From NCBI GenBank assembly GCA_934446455.1, contig CAKSEE010000035.1, positions 1 through 29,415 of the forward strand: a stretch of DNA of 29,415 bases. The letters are read 5' to 3'. Under the pieces are notes generated by a model. The model saw only the letters and a list, made by a program, of their open reading frames with translations, was not told where the DNA came from and did not search any database. The stretch is from an uncultured Oscillospiraceae bacterium. GTDB taxonomy: Bacteria; Bacillota; Clostridia; Oscillospirales; Ruminococcaceae. This document shows, one piece after another, positions 1 to 7,190 of the stretch; position 1 is the stretch's first letter, and the number at the start of each line of letters is the position of its first letter. A program made the translations under genes and the position numbers.

Positions 1-519
1 GGCTTCCTCCGTGTAAATGTGGAGCTCTTCGGCAAGCTGACCACGGTACCGCTCAAATACTGCTGCCGGATAGACGACGGTCGCGCCGCTTTCAAACGCC
101 GAGTTTACCGCGGACATTATATCATTGACAAGGGCGTCCTGTCCGCCGTTTTTCGGGAATACGCGTCCATCGCGCTGGGTTCCTGCTTCGTAGAGGAGTT
201 CTTCCAGCTGCTCGTCTGTCTGTTCCGGCTCACGACCGTATTCCGTGGAATAATAGTTTCTGAAACGTCCGCGAAAAATCGCGCGGCCGAGCTGATATCC
301 GTCCTCGCTGAAATACTTTTCAAGGATACCGGCATAGCGCGCCGCTTCGTCTGGCAGGTCGTTTACTTCAGTTTTCTGCTCTTCGGACGTATTTATCTTC
401 TCTTCCGTAATGTCAGAATTTTTGCCCCGGAACTGGCTTGATCCTGAATTAACATCAGAAGATACCTTACCCGACAGCTTTTCAGCGAACTGCTCCTTAC
501 TGCCTTTTGATTCGGGCAT
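1..519 (-). CDS. Unrecognised protein, N-terminal 173 residues (gene runs off the left edge)
   Basis: Reading the minus strand from the ATG at 517-519, the frame stays open to base 1, so only the N-terminal 173 residues are visible. A strong ribosome binding site (GGAGG, complement of 528-532) lies 8 bases upstream. The first 50 or so residues are polar and low-complexity (start MPESKGSKEQF). From about residue 60 the sequence is more ordered, with motifs such as ILEKYFSEDGYQLGRAIF, RFRNYYSTEYG and FPKNGGQDALVNDIM. I do not recognise the family. It is divergent from the XRE gene at 664 and shares its control region, so it may be a target of that regulator. Continuous coding across 519 bases with a good ribosome site makes the gene credible; the function is unknown. 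Confidence 0.7.
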   Translation of the reverse strand, partial: MPESKGSKEQFAEKLSGKVSSDVNSGSSQFRGKNSDITEEKINTSEEQKTEVNDLPDEAARYAGILEKYFSEDGYQLGRAIFRGRFRNYYSTEYGREPEQTDEQLEELLYEAGTQRDGRVFPKNGGQDALVNDIMSAVNSAFESGATVVYPAAVFERYRGQLAEELHIYTEEA

Positions 520-555
520 AATAACGACCTCCACTAATATTGATTTTAATACAAT

Positions 556-577
556 TTTTACGCGTAAAACTTACGCG
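556..577. promoter_or_regulatory. Candidate operator between divergent genes
   Basis: A perfect 14-bp palindrome (TTTTACGCGTAAAA, 556-569) overlaps a second inverted repeat, CGCGTAA-AAC-TTACGCG (561-577). The half-site TTACGCG therefore occurs twice in the same orientation (558-564 and 571-577) and once inverted. It lies midway between the minus-strand gene at 519 and the XRE gene at 664, in AT-rich DNA. This is the expected place and form for an XRE-family operator. Binding by the adjacent regulator is inference. Confidence 0.6.
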
Positions 578-663
578 ATATGTAAATATTATAACACAAT
601 GTTACATAATATTCAAGAGGTTTATGCAATAATTTACACAGAACGAAAGTTTGGAGGCAAAAG

Positions 664-1023
664 ATGTACGATTTCGGGATACTTCTTCATGATCTTCGGA
701 AGAAAAAAAGAATGACGCAGAAGCAGCTTGCGGACAAGCTGGGCGTTACGGTGGCAACGGTGAGCAGGTACGAGAGCAACACGGCAACGCCGCCGCTGGA
801 CACGCTGCGCTCCATTTCTTCAATAATGAACGTATCGCTGGACGAGCTCCTGGGAACCGAGCAGCGATTTACCGTATCCGTTTTCGGTCTGAACGACCAG
901 CAGACAGAGATAATCCGCAATCTGATAGCGTCATTCCGCGCCCTCAACAGCAAGTCAATTCCGGAGATATCCGCAGAAAACTACACTCTGCTCGGTCAGA
1001 TCACCGCTGAGCTTACAAAATAA
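664..1023 (+). CDS. XRE-family helix-turn-helix transcriptional regulator
   Basis: A 119-residue protein. Residues 1-65 form a Cro/CI-type helix-turn-helix: LRKKKRMTQKQLADKLGV, then VATVSRYESNTATPPLDTL and MNVSLDELLG. This is the standard order of helices, including the recognition helix and the 'YE...P' turn. The C-terminal 50 residues are helical and probably mediate dimerisation. The ATG at 664 follows TTTGGAGGCAAAAG, a strong ribosome site. It is divergent from the gene at 1-519 with a symmetric operator between them, so autoregulation is likely. A terminator follows at once. It may be a prophage-type repressor, since prophage genes adjoin it, or a stand-alone regulator. Confidence 0.9.
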   Translation: MYDFGILLHDLRKKKRMTQKQLADKLGVTVATVSRYESNTATPPLDTLRSISSIMNVSLDELLGTEQRFTVSVFGLNDQQTEIIRNLIASFRALNSKSIPEISAENYTLLGQITAELTK

Positions 1024-1028
1024 AAAGG

Positions 1029-1057
1029 CCGAGGAGTGTAATTCCTCGGTTTTCTCG
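1029..1057 (+). terminator. Rho-independent terminator of the XRE gene
   Basis: Perfect 7-bp stem CCGAGGA (1029-1035) / TCCTCGG (1043-1049) with a 7-nt loop, followed by TTTTCTCGTTTTT. It lies 6 bases after the XRE stop codon. Confidence 0.85.
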
Positions 1058-1086
1058 TTTTTCATGTTGCCCGGCAAACGCATTTC

Positions 1087-1120
1087 CTGCCCACAATTCT
1101 GCCCACACTTGCCCACATTT
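1087..1120. repeat. Three short tandem repeats, about 12 bp
   Basis: CTGCCCACAATT (1087-1098), CTGCCCACACTT (1099-1110) and a partial GCCCACATTT (1111-1120) follow one another. They lie between the XRE terminator and the truncated capsid gene, so they mark the right side of the prophage junction. On the minus strand they would encode a Gly-Gln/Lys-rich tail. I see no complete gene here. Confidence 0.5.
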
Positions 1121-1172
1121 TTGGGATTTTTCGCTCGATTTTCATCTTTGCTCAATTTTTTGATTGGCTCTG

Positions 1173-1970
1173 TTATGTGGTATGAGGGGTTTCAGATTTT
1201 TTGATAGGGGATAGTAATAGTTCAGATGAGATCCAGTTTATCTGCACCGCGTCAGCTGCGGCGACAAAGCCGCCCGCCGTCTGACCGCTCGTCTTGCCGT
1301 CGTTGAATACATATGCGCTCTTCATGCGAGCTGAGGGTACGCGGATAACGGGAATGCCGTTGAATGTCTTTATCTTAAGGTCAACCGCGCCCTGCTTGAA
1401 GCTGCCGACGTTCACGTTCTTAGCGAGCTTCTCGTTGTTGTCGAGCATATCCGCAACGGTGTACGGCATTATAATGACAAGCTCCTGTGCGCCCGCCACG
1501 TCCTGCACCGCTGTAATATCGGCGTTGAGGGTGGAGAGGATAGTGCTTGCGGCAGGAGTGTACTCTCTGCCGCCGCTCTCCTTTGCGAGAGAGTAAATCT
1601 TGGAATAGCGGTATGCGTCCACCTCGGGAATGACCTTCGTGGACTGGAACACGCTCATGACCTCAGACGCGCTGGCAACAAAGTTGGTTTCGTCAACGTC
1701 AATCTTGTCCAGCATAAACGCGCGTCCTCTGTCCATAGTCATTGCCTTGGTCTCGAACGACAGCGTGACTGCGCCCTGATTGTAGCCGCCGTCGCGGTTG
1801 TAGTCGGCAAGACCGCTGAGCGACATCTTGGGAATCTTGACCTCGTTGCCGCCGCTGTACTTGACCTGCCCCGCGTTATCCTCCATCCAGCCCGAAGTGC
1901 TGCCCTCAATCATCTGCCTGTCGAGGGCGGTCATGAAAATCTTTGCCGCTTCAAGTGTGTTGATAGCCAT
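1173..1970 (-). CDS. Phage major capsid protein, C-terminally truncated
   Basis: Shell protein of the phage head, 265 residues. The sequence has the character of the capsid proteins found with GP20-type scaffolds in clostridial prophages: start MAINTLEAAKIFMTALDRQM, then VKIPKMSLSGLADYNRDGGY, SFETKAMTMDRGRAFMLDKI, and late KIKTFNGIPVIRVPSARM and AADAVQINWI. In relatives the 'INWI' strand is followed by about 30-40 more residues, including an aromatic-rich motif. Here it ends soon after, with SPIKKSETPHTT. The end is therefore probably replaced or deleted, and the gene is a remnant. Start: ATG after GGAGGTATAAGCT. It is directly downstream of the scaffold gene, 14 bp apart. The call is from recalled family features, not alignment. 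Confidence 0.8.
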   Translation of the reverse strand: MAINTLEAAKIFMTALDRQMIEGSTSGWMEDNAGQVKYSGGNEVKIPKMSLSGLADYNRDGGYNQGAVTLSFETKAMTMDRGRAFMLDKIDVDETNFVASASEVMSVFQSTKVIPEVDAYRYSKIYSLAKESGGREYTPAASTILSTLNADITAVQDVAGAQELVIIMPYTVADMLDNNEKLAKNVNVGSFKQGAVDLKIKTFNGIPVIRVPSARMKSAYVFNDGKTSGQTAGGFVAAADAVQINWISSELLLSPIKKSETPHTT

Positions 1971-1984
1971 AGCTTATACCTCCG

Positions 1985-2527
1985 TTAATCGTTATTCAGC
2001 CCGAAATGGCTGTAAATCTGTGTTTCGAGATTGCTCTCGTTCGCTGCGGTACTCTGTGTGCTGCTCATAAACAGCCCCTTTTCCTGCGCGAAAATGTCGG
2101 GTTCGGACTGCTTAAGACCGTCGAGGAACTCCTTGCCGCCGATAAACTCGCCGTCCTCAAGCTTGAAGCCCTTGCCCTTGAACTCGTCAAGAACGGACTT
2201 GCGCACGCGGTCGTTCGCAAACTTGTACCCGCCGAACAGGCGTTCCGCAGCGTAGTCCGCCGTCTGCTCCGCAAGCTTGGCGCTGAGCGCCTCGGTATCC
2301 TGCTTGTACTTAGAGTTAAGCTCCTCGAGCTGCGCTGCAAGCTCGGCGGACTTATCTCCGCTTTTGAGGGCTTCAAGCTCGCGCATCAGCTCCTCGAGCT
2401 TCGCCTTGTCCGCGGCTGCTGTCTGCGCAGGAACGAACTCCTTTTCGGCGACCTCCGCGAGCTGCCTGTACTGGTCTGCCGTAAGCTCAACGCCGAGCTT
2501 TTCGAGCAGCGCCTTAATCTTGTCCAT
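1985..2527 (-). CDS. Phage scaffolding protein (GP20-like)
   Basis: A 180-residue internal scaffold that directs procapsid assembly and is then lost. N-terminal segment MDKIKALLEKLGVELT is followed by a long Glu/Lys/Ala-rich coiled coil (about residues 30-95: KAKLEELMRELEALK, AAQLEELNSKYKQ). A C-terminal part contains ANDRVRKSVLDEFKGKGF, typical of the capsid-binding region in phage GP20 scaffolds. The ATG is preceded by AAGGAGGAATCACC. It is placed just upstream of the capsid gene, as normal for head modules. Length fits the family. It appears intact, although the genes at both ends of the module are broken. Confidence 0.85.
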   Translation of the reverse strand: MDKIKALLEKLGVELTADQYRQLAEVAEKEFVPAQTAAADKAKLEELMRELEALKSGDKSAELAAQLEELNSKYKQDTEALSAKLAEQTADYAAERLFGGYKFANDRVRKSVLDEFKGKGFKLEDGEFIGGKEFLDGLKQSEPDIFAQEKGLFMSSTQSTAANESNLETQIYSHFGLNND

Positions 2528-2573
2528 GGTGATTCCTCCTTAAAAATGGTGCAAAAAAGCGCCCCGAAGGGCG

Positions 2574-2756
2574 TTATCTGTGTTTTCCGTACCTGATGCG
2601 CTTCGCAAGGAACGCGCGCAGGGTGTCCCGTGTTTCGGGAGCGGCACGGGGCATTATGCCGCTGTAGCTGCCGCATATTCCCGCTGTTGCCGTTATCGCA
2701 ATTGTTCTTGCAAGCCTGTCAAGGTTGACGCGGCTGCGGGGTTTGTTGCCTTTCAT
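2574..2756 (-). CDS. Small basic prophage protein, 60 residues
   Basis: Short gene reading MKGNKPRSRVNLDRLARTI at the start and ending in FLAKRIRYGKHR. It is rich in Arg and Lys with a hydrophobic centre (ARTIAITATAGICGSY). The ATG at 2754-2756 was chosen because GAAAGGAGATCCCC lies directly upstream. It sits in the head module between the zinc-ribbon gene and the scaffold. I do not recognise the family. Its basic character would allow nucleic-acid binding, but that is a guess. Confidence 0.55.
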   Translation of the reverse strand: MKGNKPRSRVNLDRLARTIAITATAGICGSYSGIMPRAAPETRDTLRAFLAKRIRYGKHR

Positions 2757-2815
2757 GGGGATCTCCTTTCTTAAAATGGGTAGAAAAATGCACCCCCGTG
2801 TGGGAGTGCAAATAC

Positions 2816-2977
2816 TCAATCAATATTTATAGTGTTTTTACAATTAGTGCAGTAAAAAAAATGACTTATTTTCGGGTCACTATCACATTTCAGAGTGCCC
2901 TTTTTACATTCGGGGCATTTTACTGTTTTCCCGCTCCTCAAAGCAAGAATGAACTGCAAAGACTCATTATTATCCAT
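2816..2977 (-). CDS. 53-residue zinc-ribbon protein overlapping the MuF gene
   Basis: Short minus-strand gene with ATG at 2975-2977 behind GGAGGAGGAAACGTC, an excellent ribosome site. It overlaps the end of the MuF gene by 8 bases. Two zinc knuckles are visible, CPEC (residues 21-24) and CTNC (residues 43-46), separated by 18 residues; this is a typical four-cysteine ribbon. Its AT-rich composition matches the 3' end of the MuF gene rather than the rest of the head module, which suggests the two arrived together. Position directly behind a putative toxin tip makes it a candidate immunity protein. It could equally be an unrelated small regulator. Confidence 0.65.
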   Translation of the reverse strand: MDNNESLQFILALRSGKTVKCPECKKGTLKCDSDPKISHFFYCTNCKNTINID

Positions 2978-4586
2978 GACGTTTCCTCCTCCATTGGTAT
3001 TCAGGGTACAGTAATTTTACTTCTTTTATTATAGCCTTTTTGGCTTCAAAAGTCAAGTCCCCATGCAAATAAATGTATTCGGCGGCAAAACAATGGGCTT
3101 CAGCCCACTGATTACCACCTATTCCATACTTTGAATGAATAACCTCGTGAACAATTGTGCTTGCAGTATTCTTTATGCTGTTGGTGTTCTTGGCATAAAT
3201 TACAATTTGCTTACCAGTTGTATACCCTCTGAGACCGTTTGGAGCCTCATTCGTATAGTTTATTTCTACCGAGATATTCTCTTTTATTATGTAGTCCAAA
3301 ACCTCCTTCCCAATAGCATTTTTGTTAAGCGCATTATAAAGTTTCCTTGGAGTAATAGCGTCGCCTTTCTCTGGTGGCAAAATATTGAACAGACCACTCC
3401 ATTTGGCTTTATTAGTTGTTTCTTTGCGTATTGTCCATGATGATTTACTTGCAAGGCTGCGGTTGTACCCCGCGACGAATGTCCGTTCGTACTCGGTGTA
3501 TACCCCACCAGCTCCGCAGAAATCCTCGTAAATGTCCTTCTGCCTGCGCAGGCGAATGCTTGCCGCAGTGTATGTATCGGTGTCGTCCATAGCGTCCGCG
3601 ACAATGCAGAGGTCTTTCTGCTTGCGCATAGCGCGCTCCATTTTGCGCATCTGCTGCTGCGCCTCATAGGCGGTATAGGTGCGCCCCTCGTATACGAACG
3701 GCGGCGGGTCGAGCGCCGCAAGCTCGCCCTCGGTGTACGAGGGCTCGGTAAGCCCCATTATAATAGGGTAAGCGCTGTGGCGGCAGTTGTAGTCCTCAAT
3801 AAGCGGTTTAACAATGGTTTCGTACCGGCTGTTCGGATACTGCCGCCCCTGGTATATCGCGTGGGACGGGCGCGCGCCGCAATGAGCGGAAATCTCCCAT
3901 CCGTCCGCGCCGAACTCCTCGGCGTTCTGCTCGCTTATCTTCTGCGTTACCTGCGACACGCTCGTCATGAGCGCGCGGCGCACAGCCACCTCAATGCGGG
4001 CTGAGTGCCCGCTGTTGTAGTATACCGTGCGCACTCCCGATTCCGCAAGCGCATTGCACGCCTGCCGTATTGCCGTGTTGTAGTCTGTAACGCCGTTCAT
4101 CACCTTAAGGTGCGCGGCGTCCATTTGTTCATACAGGTACTTGTCCAGCGCGGAGTAAACCATCTGCCCGTATGCGTTGCGTTCGGCAAAGCCGAGCGAC
4201 CGCGTGAAGTTCCGGCACTGCCCGCTCGTGTGCTCTATCTGCGCCCTGAGCAGCTTCTGCAGCTGCTCTCTGCTCGCAAGCACGCATTCGGAGTCCTCCT
4301 TGCCGAGCATACGGCGGTCGAACTCGTCCGAGGTTTTCGCCGCCTGCTCGATGAGCCGGCGTATCTGCTTTTCGCCCACGCCGTTTATGCGCGCTATCTC
4401 CGCGGCTATCTCGTCCGTGGACAGCCCGAGCGCGCGGGCGCGGTACATCTGATACTGCGCCGTGTCGGTAATCTGTGCCGCCTTGGCGATTCGCCGTGCT
4501 GTGTCGCGCAGAATAAACTCGGACAGCTCGGAGTACGAGTCCGTTAAAGGCTTCGGCAGCCCCTGCAGCTGCTTCGGGGTGAGCAT
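2970..4586 (-). CDS. Phage minor capsid (MuF-type) protein with C-terminal HExxH domain
   Basis: A 538-residue protein. Residues 1 to about 375 resemble phage minor capsid proteins of the Phage_min_cap2/MuF group: helical N-terminus, then WEISAHCGARPSHAIYQGRQY and a 'DYNCRHSAYPI' motif. From about residue 390 composition changes to AT-rich and the sequence is unlike a head protein. It contains a metallopeptidase motif HEVIH (residues 480-484) followed by acidic residues (E497, E503) that could be the third zinc ligand. This layout matches phage MuF proteins carrying polymorphic-toxin tips. It starts 1 bp into the portal stop codon (TAATG) and is followed by the zinc-ribbon gene. Toxic activity is inference; a structural protease role is the alternative. 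Confidence 0.8.
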   Translation of the reverse strand: MLTPKQLQGLPKPLTDSYSELSEFILRDTARRIAKAAQITDTAQYQMYRARALGLSTDEIAAEIARINGVGEKQIRRLIEQAAKTSDEFDRRMLGKEDSECVLASREQLQKLLRAQIEHTSGQCRNFTRSLGFAERNAYGQMVYSALDKYLYEQMDAAHLKVMNGVTDYNTAIRQACNALAESGVRTVYYNSGHSARIEVAVRRALMTSVSQVTQKISEQNAEEFGADGWEISAHCGARPSHAIYQGRQYPNSRYETIVKPLIEDYNCRHSAYPIIMGLTEPSYTEGELAALDPPPFVYEGRTYTAYEAQQQMRKMERAMRKQKDLCIVADAMDDTDTYTAASIRLRRQKDIYEDFCGAGGVYTEYERTFVAGYNRSLASKSSWTIRKETTNKAKWSGLFNILPPEKGDAITPRKLYNALNKNAIGKEVLDYIIKENISVEINYTNEAPNGLRGYTTGKQIVIYAKNTNSIKNTASTIVHEVIHSKYGIGGNQWAEAHCFAAEYIYLHGDLTFEAKKAIIKEVKLLYPEYQWRRKRHG

Positions 4587-5950
4587 TACCCCTCACCCCC
4601 GAACACCTGCGACATATCGGGCATAAGCGCCCGCGCCTTGTCGAGCGGCAGTCCGAAGTACCACGAATTGAACTCCTCGGGGCGGAGAAGCCCCGCCTGT
4701 ACAAGCTGAAAGCGGCGGCTGAACTCCGTCCCCGTGTCCTCGAACACGCTGTCGCCGAACTCAATGGCGCACTCGCCGTCGGCGCAGGAAATGCCGTAGA
4801 ACTGCGCAAGCGTGACTATAATCCTGCTCAGCGACTGCAGCACGGGGCGCAGCTGCCGCTGTATCTGACACACCGTGTTGTAGGTGGTCTTGTCCTCGCT
4901 CAGCACCTGCGTCGCCGTGACAAGCCCCTTGCTCGCGTCGAACGAGAACGTGCCGCTCGAAACTCCCGTCTGAACCTCGTATAGCCGCAGCTCCGTGTTT
5001 ATCTGCGCACGGTGCGCTTCCTCGCGAATCTGCGGCGCGTAAGTCATTATCTGCTGCTCCATGCTGGAGGTGCCGTCGCCGCTCACCGTAACGAAGTAAT
5101 CGTCGGTAATGCCGCGCTTGCCCTCAAGCACGGTTTCGTCCGCAAAGACCTTTGCGGACATCTTGCGGAACTCCGCGAGGTACTCGCTGTGCGCCGCGTC
5201 AATCTCGTGGAGCGTGCCGAGCGAGTTAGCGTAGAGCGATATCGGCAGCTCCGAGTCAAGGTCTATGTTGTTGGCGTAGGGCGTGCGGAACGTCGCTATC
5301 ATCGGGATATCCGACGGAATATGCCCCTCGGGCAGCAGGCGCGACCAGCGCGGTATTTCCGACAGCTCTGCCGTGCGCTGCGTGCCGCATATGTACACGG
5401 TATTGCGCACATGGTGTATGCCGTCAAGGAACGTGTGATGTTCGCGGCGCTCGTAGGTCTTGCCCCTGTACTTTATGCGTTCCACAAATATGCCCTCGGT
5501 GATGTGCCCGTTCTCGTCCAATGCCATCGGAACGAAATCCCGCGACGTCCCAACGTCGAAAAACACCTCGCCCGTCTGCGCAAGGTACGGTTTAATCACC
5601 GTGTACCCGCCCACAAGCGTTAGCTGCGTTATCCTGTCAAGGTTCGGCAGGAGATTCTTCTGCACATACGCGTTCAGCGCCTCGTCCGCTATCTCGAATT
5701 TTATCTCGCCTGTAACGAGCCGCGCAAGGTACGCCGTAGAAAGGCAAGCCGTAGGGAGAGGGGCGAGCGTCGCCTGCGGGCGGAAATTATCGTGCGTGTT
5801 CGGAAACGGCAGCGCGCCCTGGAACGCGTCCCACCACAGGCGGGTAGCTGTCTGCATTTTCGCGCTTACGGCGCTGTCGGCGTATATATCCACGGCGTTC
5901 TCCTTTCCAAAGCCCTTAAAAAGGCTTTTAATTTTGTTTATAATGCTCAT
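4586..5950 (-). CDS. Phage portal protein
   Basis: A 454-residue portal protein, which forms the dodecameric DNA channel at one head vertex. Length and features fit SPP1/A118-like portals: N-terminal basic helix MSIINKIKSLFKGFGK, an LPTACLSTAYLARLV helix, the stretch GGYTVIKPYLAQTGEVFFDV, and a late helical region (SFDASKGLVTATQVLSEDKT, then IQRQLRPVLQSLSRIIVTL) corresponding to the stem and wing. It overlaps the terminase gene by 4 bp (ATGA) and the next gene by 1 bp, so the head genes form one tightly coupled operon. No internal lesion is visible. Confidence 0.9.
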   Translation of the reverse strand: MSIINKIKSLFKGFGKENAVDIYADSAVSAKMQTATRLWWDAFQGALPFPNTHDNFRPQATLAPLPTACLSTAYLARLVTGEIKFEIADEALNAYVQKNLLPNLDRITQLTLVGGYTVIKPYLAQTGEVFFDVGTSRDFVPMALDENGHITEGIFVERIKYRGKTYERREHHTFLDGIHHVRNTVYICGTQRTAELSEIPRWSRLLPEGHIPSDIPMIATFRTPYANNIDLDSELPISLYANSLGTLHEIDAAHSEYLAEFRKMSAKVFADETVLEGKRGITDDYFVTVSGDGTSSMEQQIMTYAPQIREEAHRAQINTELRLYEVQTGVSSGTFSFDASKGLVTATQVLSEDKTTYNTVCQIQRQLRPVLQSLSRIIVTLAQFYGISCADGECAIEFGDSVFEDTGTEFSRRFQLVQAGLLRPEEFNSWYFGLPLDKARALMPDMSQVFGGEG

Positions 5951-6954
5951 TTATTGCTCCTTATAAGGTGCGGTATGTAGCGCTCAAAGCTGTACTCGAA
6001 CGCGTCGAGCGTGTCTATATCCGATGTGCCGTTATCCAGCCGCACCTCGGCGTCGGTAACCCGGTCGTCCCATACCGCGCCTTGAAACGCCTCCGCAAGG
6101 CTCTCGCAGTCTCCCGTCATGAAGAACCGCCCGCCGCCCATAAGCATGGTCGTAGCGCGGATACGGTCGTTTATGGGGCGTTTGAGCGCGTTTTTAACCA
6201 CAATGTCCAGCGGGCGCAGCACTTCTTCGCGCAGCCCCGCTATAAGCGTCTGCTCTGCGCTGTCGGCGTAAACCGTGCGTACGTCGCCGTACCGCGCGCG
6301 GATATCCACGCAGAAATCATACACGCGTTTGTAAATCTGCTGCGGGGTCATTCCCGCTGCGGGAATGCGCTCGGTGCGCAGGGCGTAAACAGCCGCAGCG
6401 CCGTCTGCAATGCCGGTCGCCGCAAGCGCGTGCGCCGAGCCGTTGCCGCCCCAGTCCAGCCCGATACAAATGCGGTCGAATCGGGGCAGCGCCTGCGCAG
6501 CGTAGCTTGACGGCGCGTCCGAAAACACCCTGTACACCGCGCCGTTTGCGACTACCCAAAGCCCGAGGATAAAGCGGTCGTAGAACACGCCCGTGTATTC
6601 GCGCTTAAGGCACGCCACATAGTCCGCGGGAAGCGTTGTGTTGTCGTCAATGCCGAAGAATACGCTCAGCAGGTCGTCCGTAAGGCTGCTGTTGTCGAGG
6701 TAGCGCTTCTTCAGCCAATGCGTGGGAACGTCGGGGTTTGTGGTGGCGATAAGCTTCGCGCCCTCCGCCGACAGTCGCGACAGCAGCATGGTGAAGAAAT
6801 CCTCGGGAAACAGCGTCAGCTCGTCGCAGTACGCGCCGCCGAGGGTTATGCCGCGTATTTTGCTTTCGGAGCGCGCGTCGTTCGCGCCCTCGAGTAAAAC
6901 CGAACAGTATGGCTTCGGAGTGAAAACAATTCGCTCAATAGCCCAAAAATACAA
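5947..6954 (-). pseudogene. Phage terminase large subunit, N-terminal ATPase half missing
   Basis: The open frame holds the middle and C-terminal parts of a PBSX/SPP1-type terminase, the ATP-driven DNA-packaging motor and nuclease. Visible landmarks are LLEGANDARSESKIRGITLG, GAYCDELTLFPEDFF (Walker B region), LIATTNPDVPTHWLKKRY (coupling motif), FILGLWVVANGAVY, and the nuclease segment starting ICIGLDWGGNGSAHAL. The Walker A lysine loop and roughly the first 100 residues of an intact protein are absent. In frame, a stop at 6970-6972 lies just upstream, leaving only KSALPL before the TTG at 6952-6954. Without the P-loop it cannot package DNA. The break sits beside a plus-strand hairpin at 6963-6993. 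Confidence 0.85.
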
Positions 6955-6962
6955 TGGCAGCG

Positions 6963-6993
6963 CAGATTTTTACGAAGAAAATCTGACTTTTTT
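6963..6993 (+). terminator. Hairpin with T-tract at the broken end of the terminase
   Basis: Perfect 8-bp stem CAGATTTT (6963-6970) / AAAATCTG (6978-6985), 7-nt loop, then ACTTTTTT. It is oriented as a plus-strand terminator but no plus-strand gene precedes it. It lies exactly where the terminase frame is interrupted, so it may belong to the DNA joined to the prophage end. Confidence 0.5.
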
Positions 6994-7049
6994 CTGCCGT
7001 GTGATTTTAGGAAAATAGTATATTTCAGCTGAAGTTAATAAATAATTCT

Positions 7050-7075
7050 GCCGACCCTAAAAAGTCGGCTTTTTT
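7050..7075 (+). terminator. Rho-independent terminator
   Basis: Perfect 6-bp stem GCCGAC (7050-7055) / GTCGGC (7064-7069) with an A-rich loop, followed by TTTTTT (7070-7075). No gene ends just upstream on the plus strand, so with the hairpin at 6963 it may be a leftover of a deleted gene. It insulates the next promoter. Confidence 0.7.
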
Positions 7076-7107
7076 GTCAAACTTCACTTTTGCTAGTCAA
7101 ACTTCAC
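7076..7107. promoter_or_regulatory. Two direct repeats upstream of a consensus promoter
   Basis: GTCAAACTTCAC occurs twice, at 7076-7087 and 7096-7107, starts exactly 20 bp apart. That is close to two helical turns, so both copies face the same side of the DNA. The second ends 7 bp before the -35 box at 7115. The layout is typical of an activator or response-regulator binding site. The binding protein is unknown. Confidence 0.5.
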
Positions 7108-7114
7108 AGAAGTA

Positions 7115-7143
7115 TTGACAAGCCATAGAACGCTTAGTATAAT
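7115..7143 (+). promoter_or_regulatory. Perfect sigma-A-type promoter for the lipoprotein
   Basis: TTGACA (7115-7120), 17-bp spacer, TATAAT (7138-7143): both hexamers match the consensus exactly. Ribosome site AAAGGAGA follows at 7177-7183. Confidence 0.85.
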
Positions 7144-7190
7144 TGGACCAAGGAAGTCAATTGATACTAAAATAAAAAGGAGAAATTCAA

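Noticed and set aside
410..715. Plus-strand frame spanning the divergent control region
   Set aside because: It overlaps the minus-strand gene, the operator and the XRE start in another frame, with no ribosome site.
955..1155. Minus-strand frame with a Gly-Gln/Lys-rich tail, perhaps the end of an integrase
   Set aside because: No recombinase motif is present, it overlaps the XRE gene and terminator, and the Gly-Gln pattern comes from the three short tandem repeats.
2006..2596. Long plus-strand reading frame opposite the scaffold gene
   Set aside because: It mirrors the codon pattern of the minus-strand scaffold gene, has no ribosome site, and its product is a Leu/Arg/Val-rich mirror sequence.
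4005..6510. Plus-strand frames of about 180-200 codons opposite the MuF, portal and terminase genes
   Set aside because: Antisense mirrors of recognisable phage genes, without ribosome sites or known motifs.
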